Below are positions 1 to 6,632 of a DNA stretch of 14,012 nucleotides, piece after piece. A program made the position numbers and the translations under genes. The DNA comes from JBCCSZ01 sp039199225 (GTDB lineage Bacteria > Bacteroidota > Bacteroidia > Chitinophagales > Saprospiraceae). Each line of letters begins with the position of its first letter. Positions within the stretch are counted from its first letter, which is position 1. The notes below the pieces were generated by a model, which was not told the origin of the DNA, did not search any database, and saw only the letters and a list, made by a program, of their open reading frames with translations. The stretch spans positions 1-14,012 of the forward strand of contig JBCCSZ010000213.1 in the NCBI GenBank assembly GCA_039199225.1. Reading direction: 5' to 3'.

Positions 1-74
1 ATAGCAATTGTAACATAGTAGGTTTACTAATTATATGTCTTGTAAGACGAAATTAGCATATTTTTCAAATAACG

Positions 75-82
75 TATATTTG
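75..82 (+). promoter_or_regulatory. Possible -7 promoter element for the bactofilin operon
   Basis: TATATTTG fits the Bacteroidota -7 consensus TAnnTTTG and lies 77 bases before the bactofilin start in an AT-rich leader. No TTG -33 box is visible at the usual 17-23 base spacing, so this is only a candidate. Bases 1-159 hold no gene that I can see; a purine-rich run at about 116-130 is too far from the start codon to act as a ribosome binding site. Confidence 0.35.
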
Positions 83-159
83 ATTATATTTAGAGAGTAA
101 AGCCTTTTCTGACATAAAAAAGGAAGAGGTACTATCACGATTAATTAAACGACAAGCAA

Positions 160-636
160 ATGTTTGGGAATAACAAGAAGAAAGAAACTGTGGCAACCAA
201 AAAGAATGGCGTGGCTCCTGTCACTAACCCCAATGCACTCAATAGCCTGGTTCACGGAACAATCGTAGAAGGAACCATCAAATCAGATAATGATATTCGT
301 ATCGACGGTGTCATCAAAGGATCACTCAATTGCAGATCCAAGGTCATTATCGGGCCTACTGGATATGTAGAAGGTGAAATCCGTTGTGCCAATGCCGTTA
401 TCGAAGGAAAATTCGAAGGTAATCTCACCGTTGCAGAACTGCTCAACATCCGCGAAACTGCCAAGGTATCTGGCGACGTCAAAACAAAACAATTGATCGT
501 TCAGTCTGGTGCCATTTTCAACGTCTCTTGCGTCATGGGCGCCCAACAGGCTCCTGGCAAGTCGTCTGAATCCAGAAAAACAGTAAAAGAGGTTGTCAAA
601 TCAGGAAACCAACAAAGCGCCGGAGTCTCGAAATAG
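160..636 (+). CDS. Bactofilin (polymer-forming cytoskeletal protein)
   Basis: The 158-residue product has the bactofilin layout: a short basic, disordered N-terminus (about residues 1-28), a central repetitive beta-helix core (about 30-125) with regularly spaced Gly and hydrophobic residues (VHGTIVEGTIKSDNDIRIDG, then GxVEGEI and GKFEGNL repeats), and a Ser/Lys-rich disordered tail. Bactofilins polymerise without nucleotide at the inner face of the membrane and help place cell-wall enzymes, often M23 endopeptidases. Such a peptidase lies in this window at 4948-5832, but it is separated from this gene by the sprE-like gene. No Shine-Dalgarno sequence precedes the ATG, as is common in this phylum. 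The 3' end overlaps the next reading frame by up to 44 bases, which suggests co-transcription. Family assignment is firm; the cellular role is inferred from the family. Confidence 0.93.
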   Translation: MFGNNKKKETVATKKNGVAPVTNPNALNSLVHGTIVEGTIKSDNDIRIDGVIKGSLNCRSKVIIGPTGYVEGEIRCANAVIEGKFEGNLTVAELLNIRETAKVSGDVKTKQLIVQSGAIFNVSCVMGAQQAPGKSSESRKTVKEVVKSGNQQSAGVSK

Positions 637-832
637 AAATTCTGCCAAGAATTATATGAAGTATGCAGGGATGGCCTTCCAGATGGGAGCCATCATCTTA
701 ATCGGTATGCTAGCCGGTAAGAAGTTAGATGCCCATTTTGGCACCGAAAAACCCTACATCACCATATTTTTCGCTTTGTTGTCTATCTTTGCCGCTTTAT
801 ATCTTAGCCTTAAAGATCTTTTCAAACCGTAA
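593..832 (+). CDS. atpZ: AtpZ/AtpI-family small membrane protein
   Basis: The 79-residue protein has two predicted membrane helices (about residues 27-43 and 56-75) joined by a short loop containing GKKLDAHFG. The block NYMKYAGMAFQMGA and the GxxLD loop are typical of AtpZ-like F0F1 ATPase accessory proteins, thought to help assemble the c-ring or to handle divalent cations. The start is uncertain. The TTG at 593 keeps the conserved NYMKYAGMAFQ block and overlaps bactofilin by 44 bases in another frame. The first in-frame ATG is at 656, which would leave 58 residues and cut into that block, so I prefer the TTG. It is followed after 5 bases by a four-helix AtpI-like gene. The usual downstream atpB and atpE are absent, which is noteworthy. 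Confidence 0.8.
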   Translation: MSNQETNKAPESRNRNSAKNYMKYAGMAFQMGAIILIGMLAGKKLDAHFGTEKPYITIFFALLSIFAALYLSLKDLFKP

Positions 833-837
833 AGCGG

Positions 838-1224
838 ATGAACTGGAAACCATTTTTGATACAGCTGACACTCGTAACAGTGGCTACTGCCATTCTATTG
901 TACGTCATGCATCGATTTATTAGCGCACTCCAACAAGATACCCTCCTCTCTTGGATCAGCTTGGCTGGAATGGTCGGCCTAAGCTTTTTGATGTTCTTAT
1001 TCGGTCGTCGCGCTGCTATGAGCGACAACAAGCATACCTTCACCAACGTCATCGTTGGTTTTGTCATCGGTAAGATGGGGTTTTGCCTGGCCATTGTTAT
1101 GGCTTACAATGAACTGATGCAACCGCAGACCAAGTTTTTTCTTCTGCCCTTTTTCATTATCTATGCCGTTTACACCATGTACGAGTGCTATTTCATGATT
1201 CGTTTGGGTAAAATGCAGATTTAA
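838..1224 (+). CDS. AtpI-like four-helix membrane protein
   Basis: The 128-residue hydrophobic protein has four likely membrane helices at about residues 8-28, 37-56, 68-90 and 100-121, with a short polar loop after helix 2 (GRRAAMSDNKHTF). Size, topology and position directly after an AtpZ-like gene match the poorly conserved AtpI-like protein that sits between atpZ and atpB in many Bacteroidota. I recognise no catalytic motif. The gene begins 5 bases after the AtpZ stop, so the two are almost certainly co-translated. Its last codons also contain the TTTG of a putative promoter for the next gene. The ATP-synthase link is inferred from context and fold; a generic small membrane protein cannot be excluded. 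Confidence 0.65.
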   Translation: MNWKPFLIQLTLVTVATAILLYVMHRFISALQQDTLLSWISLAGMVGLSFLMFLFGRRAAMSDNKHTFTNVIVGFVIGKMGFCLAIVMAYNELMQPQTKFFLLPFFIIYAVYTMYECYFMIRLGKMQI

Positions 1225-1237
1225 GACCTTATCTTTG
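1203..1237 (+). promoter_or_regulatory. Candidate Bacteroidota promoter for the BCCP gene
   Basis: TTTG at 1203-1206 and TATCTTTG at 1230-1237 are separated by 23 bases. This matches the TTG/TAnnTTTG promoter type described for Flavobacterium, at the upper limit of spacing. It straddles the end of the AtpI-like gene and the 23-base gap after it. Transcription would start near 1243-1245, leaving almost no leader before the ATG at 1248, or about 16 bases before the second in-frame ATG at 1260. Confidence 0.5.
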
Positions 1238-1247
1238 CTTTCTGCAT

Positions 1248-1748
1248 ATGCCAACAACTATGAAGGAAAGATCATACAAAGCGACCGTCAATGGTCAGTT
1301 CGAATTTGACAATGAGACCGTTCGCACACCCCTGGATATCGTACCCAATGGACCGAATAGCTTCCACATATTGGTCAACGACCGCGCCTACCAAGCAGAA
1401 GTTCTAGAGGCCCATTCCGCGCAAAAGTCTTTTCGGATCAAGCTCAATGGAGAAATCTTCGATGTTCAACTAGCCGATGAATACGACCAGCTTGTCAAAG
1501 CCCTTGGTCTCTCCACCGTATCCAACCGCCACGCCAATGAAATCAAGGCACCCATGCCAGGATTGGTACTCGATGTTTTAGTAGAAATTGGTCAGGAAGT
1601 AGAGGAAGGGGAAGGGCTCGTCATTCTGGAAGCCATGAAAATGGAAAACATCATCAAAGCTGCAGGCAAAGGAAAGGTCAAAGCCATCCACATTGCCAAA
1701 GGAAAAGCTGTGGATAAAGGAACGCTACTGGTGGAAATGGAAAGCTGA
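1248..1748 (+). CDS. Biotin carboxyl carrier protein (biotinyl domain subunit of an acyl-CoA carboxylase)
   Basis: The 166-residue protein ends in a complete biotinyl domain (about residues 96-166). It has the APMPG entry motif at 101-105 and EAMKMEN at 128-134, so K131 is the biotin-accepting lysine. The N-terminal half (about 8-85) is the small beta-rich domain seen in stand-alone carriers of acetyl-, propionyl- or methylmalonyl-CoA carboxylases and related decarboxylases. It carries CO2 as carboxybiotin between a biotin carboxylase and a carboxyltransferase, neither of which is in this window. Start: ATG 1248 (MPTTMKERSY) or ATG 1260 (MKERSY); the nearby promoter candidate slightly favours 1260. 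It lies 23 bases after the AtpI-like gene and ends before a strong hairpin. The carboxylase it serves cannot be told from the sequence. Confidence 0.9.
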   Translation: MPTTMKERSYKATVNGQFEFDNETVRTPLDIVPNGPNSFHILVNDRAYQAEVLEAHSAQKSFRIKLNGEIFDVQLADEYDQLVKALGLSTVSNRHANEIKAPMPGLVLDVLVEIGQEVEEGEGLVILEAMKMENIIKAAGKGKVKAIHIAKGKAVDKGTLLVEMES

Positions 1749-1774
1749 TTGCTTTGTCTGACCCCTGTAGACAG

Positions 1775-1816
1775 ACGAATCCCCTTTAATCTAACCAGTG
1801 ATTAAAGGGGATTCGT
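1775..1816. terminator. Bidirectional transcription terminator hairpin
   Basis: A perfect 16-base inverted repeat (arms 1775-1790 and 1801-1816) encloses a 10-base loop. It sits exactly between two convergent genes: BCCP ends at 1748, and the minus-strand sprE-like gene ends at 1821. The right arm is followed on the + strand by a weak T-rich stretch (TTATTTAG). The minus-strand side lacks a T run, but the length and position argue for shared termination or mRNA 3'-end protection. Confidence 0.8.
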
Positions 1817-1820
1817 TTAT

Positions 1821-4748
1821 TTAGTTCTCGTAATTGTCCTGGAAGAAGGTATCATAACCATCCATGGATTTTGCCTTCAATATCTGGCGGTAATTGTATT
1901 GGGTAACCGGATATATCTCATACTTAGCCCCCACTGGAAGAAAATCTCTTTCATTTTTCTTGATGCCATCATAGTAAGCCATGGCCTTGCTCTTGCCCTT
2001 GAAACGGCGGATGACAAGAATGGGCGTACTGGTGTCGGAACCAAGGTAGATATTGGAAATCCGTAATCGGTCCAACTTGTGGTATTTGCGGTTGAAGTCG
2101 GAGACAGAATTTTTGGCATCACTCAGCTTGACACTCTTGTTTTTGAGCATGACAATGAAGTAGTGAACGGCCTTTTCTTCTATCTTGAAGCGACCTCCGG
2201 CACCTTGGCGTACTTTGCCGTCGTCTGCAGCATTGGTGGACAGTAGGCGCAGAATCTCCTTAGCCCGTTTTTGCTCGTCGGTATTGGGAAACTTCGCTGC
2301 CACATCCCGCAAGGCAGCGACATAAGCATCCTTACCTTTGACATTGCCAAGAGACATAGCGCTCAACAGGGCAAATTTGGCGCGCAAAGCATTATTGGGA
2401 CCAAACAACTCATTGACACGAGCAGTCCTTTCGATGGCTTGCTTGTATTCTCCCTTGCGGAATACCGCGTAGGTATCGTCGTAATAAGCAGTGAGGCGGC
2501 GTTCTTCCTCCTTGGAGGCTTCCATGAAATTGGGGTCTTGCAGCACCCGGGCATAGGTAGAACCAGGGAAATCAGAGACCAGCTTGTCGTAATATTCTCT
2601 GGCCCTGGCCGCCTGCCCCAAGTCTGTATGCGCCAAGTACAAATAGTAGTAGGCATCCATTCGATGCTTGGTATCCGGGAATCGACGCAGCAGCTCTTCG
2701 AGCGATTCAACAGTTTTTTCATTGTATTCCAGCCGTTCTCTGTAAAGACGTCCCAAGGCAAAAAGGGCATCTGCAATCTTGCCTTCTGTGGCTTTGATCT
2801 GTGAATCAGAGGAGGGAATATCCTTCAGAATCTTGTTGATGTCGTCTTCTGTCAGCTCCCTGGAAATCTGCTCATCGTCCTGGGCAATGTCCAACAGGTC
2901 GCTGGTATTTCGTCGGTTGGAACGTCGCCAATTGTCTTCCAGCACCCGTTGGCCCCACCGCCTTTCAAAATCCTTTGATCCCTTCTTGGCGCCCTTTTCA
3001 TTGTAGGCAAAGAAAGTACTCGGCGAACTAGACGGACGGACGGGTGATCTGCGGCCCTGGTTGGCATTGCTGCTATTTCGGGCATTATCGGTCAGACGCT
3101 TGAGCTTGGCCTCCTCTTCATCCTTTTTGATCTTGTAGGCAAGCGCCTTCCGATCTTTGTCGCTCATCTTTGAAAGATTGAGCAAGCTGTCTTGCACCTG
3201 GATGATGACAAGATTCTTGGCGATGTCTTCCAGATTGTCCTTTTTGCGGCTGATGGGACCGTAGCGCTCATCCGTTTTGGTCAGTGCCAGCAGGGTACTA
3301 TCGTAATAGTTTCGAGCATCGACGAACTGCTGGCTTTCAAAATATAGATCGGCCAGCTGTAAGTAGGATTCCGCTTTTTGAGCGCGATTGCTCTTGCTCA
3401 TCAGCAAAGACTTTTTCAAATACCCGATGGCAGCGAGCTTGTCGTTTTCTTTCAGAGCAATTTGAGACATGGCGTAGTACAGTTGATCCTGGTACTCGTC
3501 ATTTTTGATGTCCTTGGTCATCTTGATCAGCTTGGCGATGGTTGCCTCTCCGGTGGTTCGGCCGTTGTTCCAGTCGTTTTTGATCAGATTCAATTTGGAG
3601 CTAAACTCCATCTCGTAGGATGTGCTGTATTTCAAAGCGTCCTTGAAAGAGGCTGCTGCCGCTTCACTTCGACCGCCCATCTGATGGATTTGACCGATGA
3701 TGTAGGAGTAGCGCGCCTTTTCGTCCCTTTCTTTAGACCGCTTGATGGCTGTTTCCAAGTAGGGAATGACCTGCTCGTAGCGCTTTTGTTTCATTTGAAA
3801 GTAAGCTTGTACGACGGGTAGTTGGCGGGCAACTGGTTCGTGAATTTTAGGGTCTCGCGCCAGTTTATTGAGAATCAGCTCCGATTCAAAGTAATTTTCT
3901 CTTTCGATGAAGGTTCGTGCCAACCAAAGCAACCCATCCTGGTAGACTGGGCGGTGCTTGAGCTTGCCATCTTCATTCTTATCATCCTTATCCTTTTTTT
4001 TATCTTCCTTTTTCTTGGCATCTGGCCCTTCCTTTTTCTTTTCGTTCTTTCTGGATGCAGATGGTTTGGTGATTTCCTTATCTTTTTTGCCCTTATCGGA
4101 TTTGCTAGAAGAGCGCTTGCGGCTGCTTTTCTTTTTCTTTCTTTTTTTCTTGAGTTGCTTGTTGTACTTCTTGCGTTCTTTTTCGCGAGCTTTCTTCTTT
4201 TTCTTTTTGTCCTTTTCTTTCTTTTTGGTTTCTGCTGACTTCTTAGGAGATTTTCCGCGGCTTCTGGAAGTCTTTTTTCGGCTTCTCTTACCCTTTTTAG
4301 CTCGGAGGTCTGCTGTTTCCGGGTCAAACTCTTCACGGAAAAACTTGAAAGTTTCTTCAGCGTCCTCGTAATTTTTTTTGAGGTATTGGGCCTGGCCCAT
4401 GAGCAAGTAGCAATCGTCTGTCCAATGGCTGACCCTATGCAGGCTTACGACGATGGACACCTTTTTGATGGCTTCATCCAAATCACTGGCTACCGCCTGC
4501 GGGTTATCGGCAGCCGTATAGGGATAAATTTCCAGTATTTGATTGTAATTGTCCTGATGTTGCTCATCTAGCTTTGCAATGCTCTCCGTTAATAGTACAT
4601 TTGCATTGAAATAGCCATTGAATTTGGCCGTTGTATTGTGGTAGAACTTGCCAAGTTTGGAGACATCATCCTTCTTTTTTTGGGTGACACAAGCGGAGAC
4701 ACCTCCGATGGCGACCAATAGTATGAGGGCTTTGAATATATGTTTCAA
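1821..4748 (-). CDS. sprE: PorW/SprE-type TPR lipoprotein of the type IX secretion/gliding system
   Basis: The 975-residue product begins with a lipoprotein signal (hydrophobic residues 4-19, GVSAC, lipidated C20). Next comes an N-terminal block (about 30-145; NTTAKFNGYFNA, ILEIYPY) resembling PorW/SprE. Helical TPR-like repeats follow at about 265-500 and 655-845, and a basic C-terminal domain at about 855-975. PorW/SprE proteins are periplasmic lipoproteins needed for type IX secretion and gliding in Bacteroidota. Two low-complexity parts interrupt the repeats: an extreme Lys/Arg insert at about 151-265, and a Ser/Pro/Asn/Arg-rich linker at about 553-575. The start codon is TTG at 4748: the signal peptide begins right there, a stop codon lies a few codons upstream in frame, and no ATG fits. 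The gene is divergent from the M23 peptidase. No other T9SS gene is visible, so the assignment rests on the N-terminal resemblance and overall layout. Confidence 0.82.
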   Translation of the reverse strand: MKHIFKALILLVAIGGVSACVTQKKKDDVSKLGKFYHNTTAKFNGYFNANVLLTESIAKLDEQHQDNYNQILEIYPYTAADNPQAVASDLDEAIKKVSIVVSLHRVSHWTDDCYLLMGQAQYLKKNYEDAEETFKFFREEFDPETADLRAKKGKRSRKKTSRSRGKSPKKSAETKKKEKDKKKKKKAREKERKKYNKQLKKKRKKKKSSRKRSSSKSDKGKKDKEITKPSASRKNEKKKEGPDAKKKEDKKKDKDDKNEDGKLKHRPVYQDGLLWLARTFIERENYFESELILNKLARDPKIHEPVARQLPVVQAYFQMKQKRYEQVIPYLETAIKRSKERDEKARYSYIIGQIHQMGGRSEAAAASFKDALKYSTSYEMEFSSKLNLIKNDWNNGRTTGEATIAKLIKMTKDIKNDEYQDQLYYAMSQIALKENDKLAAIGYLKKSLLMSKSNRAQKAESYLQLADLYFESQQFVDARNYYDSTLLALTKTDERYGPISRKKDNLEDIAKNLVIIQVQDSLLNLSKMSDKDRKALAYKIKKDEEEAKLKRLTDNARNSSNANQGRRSPVRPSSSPSTFFAYNEKGAKKGSKDFERRWGQRVLEDNWRRSNRRNTSDLLDIAQDDEQISRELTEDDINKILKDIPSSDSQIKATEGKIADALFALGRLYRERLEYNEKTVESLEELLRRFPDTKHRMDAYYYLYLAHTDLGQAARAREYYDKLVSDFPGSTYARVLQDPNFMEASKEEERRLTAYYDDTYAVFRKGEYKQAIERTARVNELFGPNNALRAKFALLSAMSLGNVKGKDAYVAALRDVAAKFPNTDEQKRAKEILRLLSTNAADDGKVRQGAGGRFKIEEKAVHYFIVMLKNKSVKLSDAKNSVSDFNRKYHKLDRLRISNIYLGSDTSTPILVIRRFKGKSKAMAYYDGIKKNERDFLPVGAKYEIYPVTQYNYRQILKAKSMDGYDTFFQDNYEN
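3954..4298 (-). repeat. Low-complexity Lys/Arg-rich coding tract (polypyrimidine on the + strand)
   Basis: Codons 151-265 of the sprE-like gene encode a run dominated by Lys, with Arg, Ser, Glu and Asp (KKKKKKAREKERKK and similar). On the + strand this is a roughly 345-base T/C-rich tract with several homopolymer runs. It interrupts the protein between the N-terminal domain and the main TPR block. The frame stays open throughout. Confidence 0.85.
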
Positions 4749-4947
4749 ACTAAAGAAGTGTTAAGGTTCGTTATTGAAAATATGGACAAATGGCTCTTTT
4801 CATGGAGGGACTTCTTCCCTATACGTATACTTGAATGAGCCACATTTGGTTGCAGTTGCGGACTTGCTTGCCCGAACTAAGTTTTGGAACTCAAAATTTA
4901 TAACTGCCAAGGCTACAAATTTATTTTAAATTTTAAACTTTCGGAAG

Positions 4948-5832
4948 ATGGCCGATGAAAATAAAGCGGACAAAAGATGGGGTGAAAACCTTCGGCATAC
5001 TTACCGTTTGGTAATCATGAACAATGAGACCTTCGAGGAGGTTGGTTCTTATAAGTTGACTTTGCTGAACGTTTATATTTTGTTTAGCTCTATTGCTGTG
5101 TTGGTGGCTCTATTGGTAGCAGCCATTATTGTGTTGACGCCAATGAAGCGATACATCCCTGGTTTTGGCGATGGTAGACACAATGAGATCATGCAACTCA
5201 ACGAGGAAATAGACGAAATGAAGGCCGAATTGGACGCGCACAAAGCCTATACCGATAACTTTCGCAAAATCTTGGTAGGAGAGGTGGCATTTCTTTCTGA
5301 GGAAGAGGTCGAAGGCAATGATTTTTCGGATAGCCTCCTGGAGGTAGAACGCATCAAGGAGGATGAGATTTTGCGTAAGGAAATCGAACTGGAAGAACAA
5401 ATTCAAGAAAAAGCACTTCTATCCCGTACGGCCAATTTTAAGTCTAACCAATCGCTGGAAAAGCTCTACTTCGTTCCGCCGATTACAGGCATGGTCGGGA
5501 GTGAATTCGATCAGGTGAAAAAACACTTTGGTATTGACATCTTAGCACCAAAAAATACCCCCGTTAAGGCCGTTTTAGATGGCTATGTCTTTATGTCTGA
5601 TTGGACATTAGAAACAGGCTATACCTTGGGAATTCAACACGACAACAATGTCGTAAGCTTCTACAAACACAATTCGGCTCTTCTCAAAAAAATAGGTGAA
5701 TTTGTCAGTGCCGGAGAGGCACTCGCCATCATCGGTAATAGCGGTACGCTTTCCAATGGTCCACACTTGCATTTCGAGTTGTGGCATAATGGAAAACCTG
5801 TCGATCCGGCCTCCTACGTCATTTTCGAATGA
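4948..5832 (+). CDS. M23 family (LytM-type) membrane-anchored murein endopeptidase
   Basis: The 294-residue protein has a short basic cytoplasmic N-terminus, one membrane helix (about 41-64), a charged coiled-coil stretch (about 78-155) and a C-terminal M23 domain (about 170-294). The catalytic set is complete. H193 and D197 in HFGID, together with H275 in HLH, are the expected zinc ligands; H241 (YKHN) and H273 are the expected catalytic histidines. It should therefore be an active zinc peptidase cutting peptidoglycan cross-links in the periplasm, not a degenerate regulator. M23 proteins of this build commonly work with bactofilins, and a bactofilin lies at 160-636. The gene is divergent from the sprE-like gene with 199 bases between them, and its stop codon lies inside a terminator-like hairpin. 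The exact peptide bond cut cannot be told. Confidence 0.92.
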   Translation: MADENKADKRWGENLRHTYRLVIMNNETFEEVGSYKLTLLNVYILFSSIAVLVALLVAAIIVLTPMKRYIPGFGDGRHNEIMQLNEEIDEMKAELDAHKAYTDNFRKILVGEVAFLSEEEVEGNDFSDSLLEVERIKEDEILRKEIELEEQIQEKALLSRTANFKSNQSLEKLYFVPPITGMVGSEFDQVKKHFGIDILAPKNTPVKAVLDGYVFMSDWTLETGYTLGIQHDNNVVSFYKHNSALLKKIGEFVSAGEALAIIGNSGTLSNGPHLHFELWHNGKPVDPASYVIFE

Positions 5833-5869
5833 GCGATAACTGGGATTGATACAAGCCAGTTGCTCTTTT
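5831..5869 (+). terminator. Likely rho-independent terminator after the M23 gene
   Basis: GAGC (5831-5834) and AACTGG (5838-5843) pair with CCAGTT (5856-5861) and GCTC (5862-5865), leaving a three-base bulge (GAT) in the left arm and a 12-base loop. TTTT follows immediately at 5866-5869. The left arm overlaps the M23 stop codon. Confidence 0.6.
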
Positions 5870-6194
5870 GGAATTGTTCTTGCTTGCCCTTAAGTACTGG
5901 GCAAATAAGGAATAAATTTTTCTGTTTTGTCAAATTAGTGTGATTTTTACATTAAGTTTAAGGTTAAGATGGGATATTATCGGACTTTCAGTTGTTAAGC
6001 CCTGTCGGCCTGAACTTTTTCTCACTATCTTTGTGTTGTGTTAAATGTCAAACATCTGGTAAACAGCCATCAAAAAGCCCAGTGTGTCAAATTTTATTAG
6101 CCTTATTTCTTGGGAGGCGCATCGACGTCTTTAATAATTTTCCACCCCAGGGGCGGGCTCCAATCAAACTTTAATTTGGTAAAAGCGAAGATAA
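5833..6194. other. 362-base intergenic region, no gene recognised
   Basis: After the first hairpin there is a second possible stem at 5884-5904 (TTGCCC pairing with GGGCAA, 9-base loop), followed by AT-rich sequence with a T run at about 5917-5921. A TTTTG at 5925-5929 and TAAGTTTA at 5953-5960 (23-base spacing) form an imperfect promoter-like pair, and TATCTTTG at 6026-6033 is a perfect -7 element without a placed -33 box. Only a 60-codon frame (5992-6174) with no recognisable features is present. I see no tRNA or known structured RNA. Confidence 0.5.
6026..6033 (+). promoter_or_regulatory. Possible -7 element upstream of the HAD-family gene
   Basis: TATCTTTG matches TAnnTTTG exactly, but the nearest upstream TTG (5992-5994) is 31 bases away, outside the usual spacing. 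If it is used, the transcript would carry a leader of about 155 bases before the start codon at 6195. Confidence 0.3.
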
Positions 6195-6626
6195 ATGGAT
6201 ACCTCTAAAGAAAAACTCAACGTAGCATACAACGAGAAAGGAGAGACGGTCAGTCCCATCCTGCCTGAAAATATCAAAAATTTCTTGATTGATATCGATG
6301 GAACCATATGTGATGATATTCCAAATGAAGAGCCGGAAAGAATGTCTACTTGCCTGCCTTATCCGGATGCTCTAAAGATGGTTAATAAATGGCACGGTGA
6401 AGGCCACATCATTACTTTCTTCACTTCCAGAACGGAAGAGCATCGCGAAATCACCCAAGCTTGGTTGAAGAAGCATGACTTTAAATATCATGGTCTGCTT
6501 ATGGATAAGCCTCGCGGTGGTAATTACCATTGGATTGATAACCACATCGTGAAAGCTACCCGTTTTAAAGGTAAATTCACAGACTTGGTTGTCAAAACTA
6601 AGGACATTGAGGTATTCGATCACTAG
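6195..6626 (+). CDS. Small HAD-superfamily phosphatase-like protein
   Basis: The 143-residue protein carries the HAD motifs in order. Motif I is FLIDIDGTIC, with nucleophile D33 and acid/base D35. Motif II is FFTSRT (T77 or S78). A candidate motif III lysine is K105 in DKPRGG, and a motif IV-like acidic residue is D115 in WIDNH. It lacks room for a cap domain, so it belongs with the small capless HAD enzymes, which usually act on exposed phosphoryl groups of sugars, nucleotides or larger substrates. From memory, close Bacteroidota relatives have carried the label phosphoheptose isomerase, which does not fit these HAD motifs. The substrate is unknown. The ATG at 6195 leaves a short hydrophilic N-terminal extension of about 25 residues before the HAD core. 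Its stop is 6 bases from the convergent gene's stop. Confidence 0.8.
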   Translation: MDTSKEKLNVAYNEKGETVSPILPENIKNFLIDIDGTICDDIPNEEPERMSTCLPYPDALKMVNKWHGEGHIITFFTSRTEEHREITQAWLKKHDFKYHGLLMDKPRGGNYHWIDNHIVKATRFKGKFTDLVVKTKDIEVFDH

Positions 6627-6632
6627 ATCGCC

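Noticed and set aside
3822..4371. Hydrophobic, Phe/Leu-rich open frames on the + strand opposite the sprE-like gene
   Set aside because: They are the reverse complement of the Lys/Arg-rich tract: AAA and AAG codons give TTT and CTT. The apparent membrane protein is an artefact of composition.
4820..4829. Ten-base palindrome TATACGTATA between the sprE-like and M23 genes
   Set aside because: It is a possible operator in a divergent promoter region, but it is a single short copy without a second site or nearby regulator, so it could occur by chance.
5992..6174. 60-codon frame in the intergenic region before the HAD gene
   Set aside because: It has no recognisable motif, signal or conserved feature, and it overlaps the likely promoter. 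Nothing supports translation.
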